A stretch of DNA of 64,000 nucleotides from Chamaecyparis obtusa. Taxonomy: Eukaryota > Streptophyta > Pinopsida > Cupressales > Cupressaceae. This document shows, in pieces, positions 33,306 to 45,300 of this stretch. Location of the stretch: positions 426,501 through 490,500 of the forward strand of contig BSBK01007026.1 of NCBI GenBank assembly GCA_027943335.1, given 5' to 3'. The translations under genes and the position numbers were made by a program. Below the pieces are notes generated by a model. It saw nothing but the letters and a program-made list of their open reading frames with translations, made no database searches and was not told where the DNA came from. Each line of letters opens with the position of its first letter. The first letter of the stretch is position 1.

Positions 33306-36300
33306 CTGCATGTGAAAGGTAATGCATATCAATTTTTAATGAAACTATTTTATTAGAAAACAATGTCATTTTATAGTTGGAGTTCCAACAAAAATATAAT
33401 TTTACTATTTCAGTGTAATATCAAAGCAAGACATAGTGGCATTCTTAATTGAAGTTCATGGTGTAGTAGTTATGTTGCAGAAGTTTACTCAGTTTGACAA
33501 TTTACTACACAACATACATTGAATCAAGGCAGATATTACAAAACTCTTTCAATGTATTTACTGCTCTGGAAACTAGAGTTAGAAGCTCAAACTGGATTTG
33601 CAAGTTAGGTTGAAGATTTTGAATCCCACCAAAAAAAGTCAATTTTATAGCATAGGATTTCAATTTAGCACCAAATAATTTTTTGACCAATACAAGGCAT
33701 ATTTCAATCAAGAGATTATTATTAAACTTGCTAGTATATTAAGTAAATGAATGCTTGTTCAACCAGTACAACACAAAGGAAAACAAGATTTCCCAAATAT
33801 AAATCTATGAAAACACAGACCAAGCACCCTGCATGTAAATGCATGAGAAAACCCACCAAGTAGTACATATGTTAATTCTTCTGTAGATAGAGACTTCAAT
33901 TAAACGGGCATGCTGATAAAATGACCCAGCTCAATCATGACACTAGAAAATTGCATGATCTTTAATTCTAAGGAAGAACATGGTACCATGGACAAAAACA
34001 AGCTAGGCTTTTTCCAATTAACAGTTAATTACTTCAGGATATTACAAGAGTGAACAGTGGAAAATTCACCTGTTTCTCATAGTAAAATGGGACTCATTGG
34101 AAAAATTGGAAATGAAATTTTATAAACTACAATGTCCAAAAGTGACTGAAATAAGTCAATGGAACTTGAAAGAACATTCAAGAAACGTAATATTATATAT
34201 ATAATCTTCAATAGAAAAGAAAGGCATGAATAGGATGTTTACTGAAGCATCACTTACATTACAAATGAAGTGACCAAACCAAATGACAGCGAAGTACAAC
34301 ATTACCAGTTTGGGTTCAGGTCCAAGCTCAGATTTGGGTTTGCAGGTTTGATTCATGGATTCAGCCAAAAAAATTGAGGTTGAGTTCATTTTGAATTCAT
34401 TATCCAAAATACTATTATATTGTGGAAGCATCTACAATTAACTTTACTTACTAAATAAACAAATCCATATTTTATTCCTTTTAAATTTAAATTTCATTTT
34501 ACCATAAAACATTTAAATGTCGAATTCATTGTTTGTTAAAAAAAATTTTAAAAATCTACATTTACAGGGCTGAAATGTTTTAATAAAGTGTCTTAATACT
34601 GGAAACACTTTGTACTTCCCCTAGGGCTCAGCTATACTAATTTAGTAATTGCTAAATCATGAGTGGACTGAGTCAAACAATCATAACAATTGTGGGACGC
34701 TGTAAGCAAACAAGAAGGACATTCTCATAAATTTTAAGGTGTTTTGATGTTTCAGCATACTAGCATAGTATATGATTGACAATCTTTCTTGAATTAACAG
34801 GAAATGACCTAAACCCCTGCCATTCCTTAGAGCCAACTGGAGATGATGCCAGCCATTTGAACGGAAAAAATACAAAATAACCCACCTTGCTGGTCTACCC
34901 AACCATACCCAGTCCACATCCACGTGGCATTTGGCTTCAAAAATGAGAAAAAAAAAGTTATAATAAAAAAAAACTGCACCTTTCCTACAGATCTCCATTA
35001 TCATTTGGGTACAGTAAAATTCATCCAAGGTTTGTACAGAATGAACCCACAGTTAAAACTATACCCTACCAGAAACCCCACCTGGATTGATCCAGAATCC
35101 AAACCATGTTCAGACAAAACCCAGATCCAGGGCCTGCAGGGTATGAACCAGTGACAATGCGGAAAAAAATGTAAATCGATTAACTCGAAATTTTACAAAA
35201 ATACAAAGAAATAGAAAAAAAAATACCATCCTGTGAGATGTAATAAGTGAAATCTCTAGCTGCAATCTGTGTCAGAAAGAGTAGCTCTGTAGGAAAATTC
35301 CAGTCTTTACAGTCACCAATACAGTGTCTAACAGAGCTGTTAGGGAATTGATTATGGCAGGAAAGATCCAATTTAAAATTCCTAGAGATAATAGAGTTGT
35401 TTATGTTCTCATAGCATCCAAGGACCAACTTTGAAGAATTCCTGGAAGAAGTTAGAAAATTAAACACATGAACCAAAATATGAACTCTGGACTAAGTTTA
35501 AGGTGGGCCAGCAGTTGCTCTGTGATGACTACTGTTGTAAAAACAATAGAAAACAAAATATTATTATTCAATTGATATCAAGGTACCAATTACAATGAGG
35601 TTCATTTCCTCGTAGAGTTTGAAGGATGAAACCAAATAAGCATGCAAAAGGATATACGTGACATGAGACACCCTAAACGCTAAAAATAGCCTACTCAATT
35701 AAGTCACTAAGATGATTTTTACAACAAAAGCCTTATCTTGTAATCATCATTTACTATTAAATTTTTAATAACCCTCTTACGGCTTACTGCACTAAAACAA
35801 AACAAACAAACATAAAGCATATCATCTAATCCATCAACAATATCACTTCCTAGTTCCTACACATTGTCTACCCATCTTTAGCACATGCAAACTTTCCAGG
35901 ACCTCTACAATTCCAATGTCCATACTCGATGATTGCTAAATCCAGATATCCTCTAGATAGATGTGAGAAGCAAGAATTTATAACGGCACTAACTTCTAAA
36001 ATACAACCCAACATTCAGTGAGGACTAATATTAGGCACAAAAGAAGCCATAGTAGCCATAGTTGTAAGTATTTCACCAAAAATGAGAAAAACCTTCAATG
36101 ATTCAACTTGAAACATATAGCCCCAAGTAGAAGAAGATTAAGAGCTCTTTTCCTATGCAATGTTTTAATGCTTGGGTATAGTTGTGTTGCACATGAGCCC
36201 TAGCCATAGGTTACGAATAATATTCTACAAAACCATATACATGGATGGTAAAAACTAAAAACCTAGCCACAAACTGTGGCAAATATGACTAAGAAAAACT

Positions 36301-39300
36301 TGGTCGCAGGTCACATATGCCCTATTCAAAAAAGATGTGGTCTATATAAAACCTTGGATGTAATCTGCATGTCCTCATTACAATTTCAAAGAAATTTGCT
36401 TGCAATTTTTCTTTTTGAAAGTCTGTGAATCAGCCCACAATTTGCTTTGTCCCGACTGCTCAAGTGAATTGCAAACTCTACTCTCCGACACAAACTGCTC
36501 ACAAAAAACTTGATGCAATTTGCCCTAACTGCAGGGTTAAAAACTACTTCAAAGAAATTCACAATTTTTAGAATACATTTGATACAATTTATGTAGAAAA
36601 CATCTCCCAATTTTCATAAAAAAATCAAACGTGATTTTACACTAGATAAATCTGTGATACTGATTAAAAAGACCCTGATTTTCTTTCAAAAAAAAAACTT
36701 TTGGTTTACATACAACATACCTCAAAATGTTACATAAAAGCCTGCCCAATTTTGCATTAAAAAAACTGCAATTTTCAGAGTACAAAACCCATGCAATTTA
36801 ACCCAAAAAATACCCCTGCTTTTATTCTAAACAAAATGCAGAAATATAGGTCTGTGATTCCACCTCTAAAAAATCCACACAACTTTGTGCACAAAAAGAA
36901 ATCCTTTTACGTAATTTTTCTACTCTAATACCATGTTGTAAAAATCAATAGAACACAAAATATTATTATCCTATTAGATATCAGAATACTGATTAGTGAT
37001 TACAATGAGGTTCATCTCCTTATATAGGGTTTGGAGGATGAAATTAACTAAGCATACAAAAGGATAAACATGAGATGACTCATCCTAAACACTAGAAATA
37101 GTGAACTCACTAAGTCACTACGTGATTTTATTAGAAAAGTAAGCCTTATCTTCTAATAATCATTTATTATTCTAATAACTATAGTGTCTAATGGACTTTA
37201 ATTTCATCATATCTAATAAATTAAACAAGAGTTATCAAAGGAAAACAAGATTAATGTGTCTATATTATGGTTTTTAGTATTTTACCCACTACATAGGAAT
37301 AAACTATTGGAAATAAATCTATCTTACTGTTAACTTGATGGACTGTAAATATTAGTGAAAAAGATCCACTTGGAAGTTTACAATTTTTTTAACAATGCAT
37401 CAGAAGGCTTGTATGAAAATAAGTAATGTAAGAGAATTTTACGACTCTGTTTCATCTGAAAAGAAACGAAGATGGATGTGCCCTAGCTTGGTTGCGGGTC
37501 TGCATGCATGGGTTTTCAGGAAGCGTTTCAGCAGTGGGGTAGATTTTTGTTTATAGCAGTGGGTTTTGTTTCTGTTTGGTGTCTGTGGGGACGTTTTCTG
37601 GTTGTTGGCAGCTGTTTTGCTTTTTGTTTGTTTTCCTGGCTTCAATCTTTGCATGGCAGAGATTTCTATGGCAACGGTTGTGGAGCTTTCTCACATGGAC
37701 AAGGCTCATAATGGGTCCTCTTCAAGCATGCATGCACGGCAAGCAGATACGTTTTATACAAGTGATGGCCCTAAAATGAAGAAGGTTAATGGGTGTCTTC
37801 CTAGAACCCAAGATCGCCCGGTTTTGGTCATTTCTCCTGATTTGGTGGCAAAAGATGTCTCATATTGGAGCAGACATGCTCTTATCTATAAGTTTCTCGG
37901 TATTCACATTCCTTTGTCCACTCTGGAAGCTTGAATCCGGCGTTCTTGGCAGATTGAAGGAGATATGGAAATTATGCTTGCAGCAAATAGCTATTTTATG
38001 GTTATTTTCTCAAATATGGCAGATCGCAATAGAGTTTTTGAAGGTGGCCCATACTTTTATAATCAGGTTGGATTATTTATTAAACCATGGCATACAGGTT
38101 TTAATTCAGCTGAAGAGATGCCTTCTCGAGTTCCTATTTGGGTTCGTCTACCTCGCCTCCCCTTGGAGTTTTGGTGAGAAGACATCTTACATAAAATTGC
38201 TAGTCTCCTGGGAAAGCCTGTGGCGGTTGCTACACAAACCCTTGATAAAAAAGTGATTTCCTTTACCCGGATTTGTGTTGAGATAGATCTGAATAATCCC
38301 CTGCCGGATTCAATGGAAATTTGTTTGCGATCTTCATCATGGATTCAGCAATTAGATTATGAATCTCTACCTTTTCGGTGTCGGTTTTGTCATGAGTATG
38401 GCCATCTCCTACGACAATGCCCTAAAGTTCGTAAGGAAGCTCATTCCCCCTCTTCGGCACCTCCTCCTGTGGGTAAAGAGGACAAAGGGAAAGCTCCCAT
38501 GATGGAGGAGCCTCAGGGCAAGGACAAGGAAGTATTTGTACCAATTAAAACTAAGGCTAAAGGACGAGGTCAGAAGAGGACATTCAAGGATAGACAAACA
38601 GATGGAGGCTTTAACAGGTTTGAGGTGCTGGAGAATTTAGCTTTGGAAGGAGTCCCACATGTGGTCACTTCTAATAGTGTTGGGGTCAGTATGGAGGTTG
38701 TACCAATTCTTGAACTAGAACCAGTTCAGGCTATACAGGGACAACAAGTGGCTCAGGTGACTTTAAATAATTCCATAGAGGATGACATTGTTTTGGCTGA
38801 TTTAGCTAGAGAGGTTTTAGCTTCATCTCAAAATAAGGGTTCATCTCATAGATTGGGAGTGCAACAACGAACCCTTAAGAAAGGTCCTGCTAATAGCTCC
38901 TCAAAAGGACGGAAGACGGACCTTGAGAAGATAAAAATGACTAGAGATCTGCTGGTGGAATCTGGGTTTGTTAAACCTATTGATGCTCACTTTTCTCAAA
39001 CCCCTCCATAATCATTCTCTCTTGGAATGTGATGGGTTGGAATAGCACCTGTCGTCAATAAGCTATTCATGATTTGATTGCAATTCATTCTCCGAATGTC
39101 TTTTGTGTTCAAGAGACTAAGGTTTCTGTTGAGGTTATGCATCAGCATGCTCCGCGCATTTGGTACGCCGGTCATTGTCAAAGTATTGGTTCGCAAGGGA
39201 ATTCTGGAGGTTTGGCTCTGATCTAGGACCCTCAAAAGATTTCTCCCTTTTGGTGGATTTCTAATCATTACTCAATCTCTATGGTGGCTACTGCCTTGGA

Positions 39301-42300
39301 CTCTGGTGAGACTATTCTTGTGACGAATGTTTATGCCCCTATTGACATTCGTGGGAAGATTCGTCTCTGGGATCACATTAGGTGTGTGCGTTCTTGTGCT
39401 CCTTATTTTCCTTGGATTTTAGGAGGCAATTTTAATTATGTTTAAGTCTAGAGGAGAAAAGAGAAGGTTTGCCTAGGCTTGGCCCTGCTTTTGATCTTTT
39501 TCAAGCCCAGGTGGATGTTCTTTATGTTATTGATGTTAAGCCTTCAAATGGGGTTTTCACTTGGGACAATAGACGGAGTGGTCAGGAAGCTATCTCAGAA
39601 CGTTTGGATAGGTTTCTTGTTTCCTGTTACTGGGTTGGAGGTGGCCTGATTATGAGTTCTGAAATTCTTGATTGGAGGGGTTCTAATCATTGGCCGATTA
39701 AGTTCTCTTCTTCTCCTGTTGCACTTCCTAAGAACCCTTCTTTTAGATTCCAACTTATGTGGCTCCGAGACTCATCCCTATATGATTTGGTGGCTAAGTG
39801 GTGGAGAGAGGGTGGCCCAGCTTATGGCACGGCTATGTTTGTCTTTGAGAAGAAACTTAAATATGTCAAATATCATCTTAAGAGATGGAATACTTCTTGC
39901 TTTGGGAACCTTCAGTCTAGAAAGAGGAATGCTCTAGATCATCTTGCAGTGATTACTCGCCAAATTACGGACTCTGGGCTTACAGAGGCTCTTGGTAGGG
40001 CAGAATCCCAGGCTATGCGAGATGTGGAAGAATGGGAACTTCGGGAAGAGATTTACTGGAAACAAAAGGCTTGCATTGATTGGCTGCAGGAAGAGGATAG
40101 AAATACTGCTTTTTTCACCATTTTGTTCAGGCTCGCCGTAATAAAAGGTATATTTCTTCTCTTGTTACAGTAGAAGGACTTCAGATTTCCTCTCAGTCTG
40201 ATATGACCAAGGAAGCCCTTCAATTTTATTCTACCCTTTTTGCTGAAGATTCTCGACCTGTAGCTGAGGAGGAGAACTTGATTCTTTCTTGCATTCCCTC
40301 TCTTATCACCAACGCAATGAATGATTCTCTTATTCGTCCAATTTTGATGTCAGAACTTAAAGAGGTTGTGTTTGGGATGAATAAAGGTAAAGCTCCAGGC
40401 CCAAATGGCCTCCCTATTGAATTCTTTCAGGAATTTTGGGAAATTATTAATATGGATCTCTTGGAGGTGGTTAAGGAATCCCTTCAGAATAAGCAAATGC
40501 TTCGTGCATTGAACTCTACTTTACTGACTCTTATCCCCAAGAAAGAAGGTGCTGACAATCTTGACTCCTTTCATCTCATTGCTCTTTGTAATGTTGTGTA
40601 CAAAATTATCACCAAATTGATTGCTGACAGACTCAAGATATGCCTTCCAGTTGTGATTTCGAAGGAACAAGGCGGTTTTGTGGCTGGTAAGCAAATTCTT
40701 GATGGGATTGTTATTGCTTTTGAAGTTATTCATTCTATGGATACATCAAAAGATAGATCTATGTTCATTAAGTTGGATATGGCTAAGACTTACGACAGAG
40801 TCAAATGGAGTTTTCTCCAAAAGATCCTCATGGCCTTTGGTTTCTGCCAACAGTGGGTGAACTGGATTATGAGTTGTGTTACTTCAGCTTCTTTTTCTGT
40901 TCTTGTGATGGTGTTCCTTCAAATCCTTTTGGTGCCTCTAGAGGACTTTGCCAAGGGGACCCTATTTCGCCTTACCTCTTTATCATTCTGGCCAAGGGTT
41001 TGGGCCGCTTTCTTAAGCTTCATGCTCACCAGGGTTTGATTCATGGGTGGAAATGGGGTGTTGGCTTGCCTCCTCTTTCACATCTTCAGTTCGTGGATGA
41101 TACTTCGTTTATGGAACAAGCCCGTCTTCAGGAAGCTACTTCTTTTAGGCATGCTTTGGATGTGTACCTTGCAACTTCGGGTCAGAAAGTTAATGAGAAC
41201 CAATCCTCCATTTTTTTCTTCAATACCCCCTAGGCTATTCAGAGGCGTATTGCTACTATTTTGAGGTTTCAGATTGGGTCTCTTCCCTTTGTTTATTTGG
41301 GTATTCCTTTTACTGTTGGTAGACATCCTAGATCTTCCTGGCAAGTTTTGCTTGATAAACTGGGACAAAAGGTTAACCATTGGACTCATCGATGGCTATC
41401 AACTATTGCTCGCCTAACTCTGTTAAAGTCGGTTATTCAAGTCCTTCCTATTTATAGGTGTTTTGTTTAGGCTGCTCCTATGTATTTTCTTCAGGAATTT
41501 GACGCTCTCTCCCGTCAATTCCTTTGGAGTGGGAACCTTTCAACTTCTAAATGGAGTCTGGTTAAGTGGGAAACAATGTGTAGACCACAGAAGGAGGGTG
41601 GCCTTGGCTTACAATCAGCTATTTTAAATGGACAGGTTCTCGCTGCTAAGCTTTACTGGCGTTGGTGTACTAACCAGCATCAACTTTGGGCTCGTATTCT
41701 CACCCATAAGTATTTTCCGAATATTGATGTGGTTGAAGTTCACCGCTTTCCTCTAGAAGGGAGAGGATCCATGATTTGGAATACGCTAAAGTTTGGAGCT
41801 CAATTGGTTAAAGATGGTCTCTTTTGGATTTGTCATTCGGGATCTCAAGCTTTATTTTGGCTTGACTCTTGGGATGGGCACCCTCCTATCCTTTCCACTC
41901 ATCGTCAGCTTCATGCCCTCTATCAAAATTTTAGTGCTGCTGGTTGGGACACAGTTGATTATTATAAGATAGGGTGTGTTAGAGGTTTGGCCCCTTCCTT
42001 TCGTTGGAAACACCCTTCTGAATGGCCTCCAGGAGGATCTAAGGAGGATAGGCAAGAGCTGTTTCAGATTTTGCAATCTCGTGAGTGTACTACTTTGGTT
42101 GGTAATGTTCTTGCTTGGGACAGCAAGAATTTGTCTGGGAAATTTCCAATGTCTACAGGATATGTTGAGCTTCTCTGGCGGAAAACGATTGGGGGCGATA
42201 AAGTAGGTAAAGTGGTTGAGTTTTGCGAGCTGTTCCAACCACTGCTGGGGATTCCAAGAGCCAAACGAGAATGAATACCACACATCAGAGTCAAGATCGG

Positions 42301-45300
42301 GCTCCCTAGTAGAATGTTGAACCAATTCATTCCGAATCGATCAAATTGGTACAGGAGTTGTAAGATGGGAAAACTACGGAAAACACGACTGATTCTAAGA
42401 ACCCGGTGACCTACCAATTGCAGTAGACATTGGGGGATATTCAGGTGCCTTGGTGGAAGCAAGTCTGGTACAAGTTTTCCTAGCCCAAATGCAATTTTTT
42501 TATGTGGTTGGTGGTCCATAGCTGGTGCCTTACGTGGGATAATTTATGCAAGCATGGCTTCCAAGGACCCTCGATGTGTGTTCTGTGCCAAACTAGTGAA
42601 GAAAATGTCTCTCATCTCTTTTTCCAATGCTCCTTCACTAGACATATTTGGCACTCTTGGTGGAATGTGTGGAACCAATCCTGTTGTCATGTTTCCTCAC
42701 TGGCAAAATTCTTTGCACATTGGGGTAAGGCTCCTGTCAAGACTTCTTTTCTTCAAGTTGCCTGGACTCTTGGACCCTCCTTTATTATTTGGCATATTTG
42801 GTTGGAGAGGAACCGTCATATTTTTAAGGATGAGTTTTTGGAGGTTCCTCACTTATGGTGGAAAATTCTCCATTCTTTGGGGGAAATTGTTTCTGCAAAA
42901 TGTGACACTTCTGAGGCCATGGAGCCAGGGGAGGCTATTTTCAATAATCGCCTGAATATCCCTCCCTCACATGGAAAACTACTGAGAAAGATGTGTAGAC
43001 ATCCCTTGCGAAAGATAAATAGGGTGGGGAAGTGGAGTGCCCCTCCGCAGGGTGCTCTTAAAATCAACAAGGATGGGTCTTCCAAGGGAAATCCAGGCCC
43101 TACTGGCATTGGTGGAGTTGGAAGAGATGGTAAGGGGGATGTTCAATTTGTGTTTTCAATTTATAAAGGTCATCACACTAACAACCTAATGGAGGCCATA
43201 GCTATTTTGTATGTTGTGAAGAATGCTTGTGACCTTGGTTGGAGAAGGCTTATCTGTGAATCCGACTCACAAGTGGTCATACGTCTATTGAATCAGCAAC
43301 ATTCTGAGGTTGTCAGTTGGAAGTTAGCTTTGATTGCGGACCAGATTCATAATTTGTGTACTTCTTTGGAGTATGTTACTTTCACTCATATTCCCAGGGA
43401 ATGGAATAGTGTTGCTGATTGTCTGGCGAAGTGGGCTTCTGATCATATGTGTAATTGGAATTGTTGATAAGACTCAACTTCCTATGGGCTTGTCCCATCA
43501 ATTTGATCATTTGGTGGATCTTGATAGGGCTGTGTGATGCCCTTTCTCTGTTTTTTCTTGTTTCTCTTTCAGTTTGAATAAATTTTCACCCCTTTTATTT
43601 CAAACGACTCTGTTTCATCTGCAAGTGCAGTAGTGCATGAAATCCAGCAAAATGTGAAGCATCCTATCACACTGCATATTGGAGTGGGTAAAATTTTCAT
43701 TTAGGGCTAACAGTTTTTGTAAACTAATTTTCTAATATTTAAGGATCATATAAGGACCTTACTATGTTCCCCTCAACAGACTTGCATGATTTTACAAGTT
43801 GCTCACAGGGCATATTAAGTTGCTCCTGAGCTTTTGAACTTTACATATATAATATATTTATACAGCTATCCAGCTAGCAAGAAATGACTATAAAACAACC
43901 TAAGAATAGTAAATTAGTAATTTTGTTGGTAAAACATTTTGAGCCATTAAGCAAGGACCGGTATTCTAAGCAGGGATGCCCCAATAATGCTCTATATAAC
44001 TTAAATCCAACTGAGGTCATATAGAGTTTATCAAATATAGAAAGAATATCACTAAGACAATTCAGAATATCATCTAAGGAGAGAAAAATTATTGTATACC
44101 ACATGAAAATCAACTGACTACTCTCTGAGAATATACGAGCTAATATAAGCAATGATCAAACAGACAAGAAAAAACCAATGCAATAATAAATTTGTCAATT
44201 TTGATGTTGAAACAACTTGGAAATGATAAAGCACATTAGCCACCTAAAAAACTTGAGTGGCTAGCATTAAAGTTAACTGGATAGCATAAAAGAAACATAT
44301 TAAGTCACTTGAGTAACTCCATCATGAAATAAAACTTAATTAGGTATAACTGTTGAGCAAATAAATTCAATTAAATTTTAAGTGAAATCACTTGTTATTT
44401 TTCCTTGGAATTTGAGCTGCAGAATAAAGAAATGCAAGGGTTGTGAGAAGACTGATTGTACTGACAATAATACATCAATGGTTTATAGCTTTGTAGGTTC
44501 TAATCTATTTGTGCACCACTGGAATGTTCTGTATGTTGTGCCCTAATTAATATTCACATGGTATGATCAATATCAACATATAAAACTAGTGAGATAGATT
44601 CACATCGTGAATTTCATTACCAACTGAGATCTTCTCCTCTGATGCCCAATAAGAAAGAAGCAAACTAAAGATTTTAACTTTTTAAAATCTGTTTTCAACA
44701 CTCACAAACTATGTTAAAAATTAGTACAATCTATAAATTAGTGAAGATAGTCATGAATTGTATGAAATTAAGTGCACTCACGCATGTTCGTAGATGCCAT
44801 TTCACTTTATCTAATAGCATCCAAAAATAGAATGAAAAATGAAATATACCTTGGGTGTTTGAAATGCCATTTGCTTTATTTTTGCAAAATTCTTAGAAGA
44901 GCCACCTTCTATGACATACGAAGCCAGTGTAAATGGAGCTCCTACAAATCCTAGAACTGCAGCTTCATTTTTTACCTACAGATGCCATGAAAAGCAATCT
45001 TTACAAATCATATAGCTCAAACTATTTTGATGCTATAACAAAGCCAAAAGAATGATGAGGTTGCCGCACTGTTAATCATTAGCAGAAAGAGAAAAAAATG
45101 GCTTAAAAAAATGGCTTCCACATCCAGCTGATCTAAAAGATTTCATAAATTGAACTCTTGCATTAATATGTATTATGGACAAATACACAAAAATTGTTAA
45201 AATATAATATAAATGGAGATATGACTTCTAACATATAAAAAGGCATCCCTCTGATACACGAGTTGTTAAATAGAATTCTTGAATTAATATGGGCAAAAAA

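Larger units (their letters stand above)
35533..37177 (-). mobile_element. TRIM-like non-autonomous LTR element B, in UROD intron
   Basis: Direct repeats 35533-35770 (238 bp) and 36934-37177 (244 bp) bracket a 1.16-kb noncoding interior. On minus, the primer site TGGTATTAGAG (complement of 36923-36933) abuts the right LTR and a short purine tract AAGAGGG (complement of 35772-35778) abuts the left LTR. Flanks ACTAC (35528-35532) and ACTAT (37178-37182) match at four of five positions, a probable target duplication. The interior is rich in TGCAATTT-like words and has no gag or pol. It is the same orientation as UROD and depends on Copia functions in trans. Confidence 0.75.
37459..43603 (+). mobile_element. 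Full-length plant L1-type LINE in UROD intron, antisense to UROD
   Basis: 6145-bp non-LTR retrotransposon bracketed by a perfect 18-bp duplication. Order: short 5' leader, ORF1 (37653-39011, DUF4283-like plus zinc knuckle), ORF2 (about 39008-43467: endonuclease, reverse transcriptase, zf-RVT, RNase H), short 3' UTR with AATAAATTTTCACC and the end TTTTATTTCAA, without a long poly(A). The 5' end is complete, which is uncommon for LINEs. It is inactive: ORF1 has two stops, ORF2 at least four frame changes and several stops. Higher GC than the surrounding intron. Confidence 0.95.

Noticed and set aside
41852..42519. Two long minus-strand open stretches (151-157 codons)
   Set aside because: Antisense shadows of LINE ORF2; no family signature of their own.
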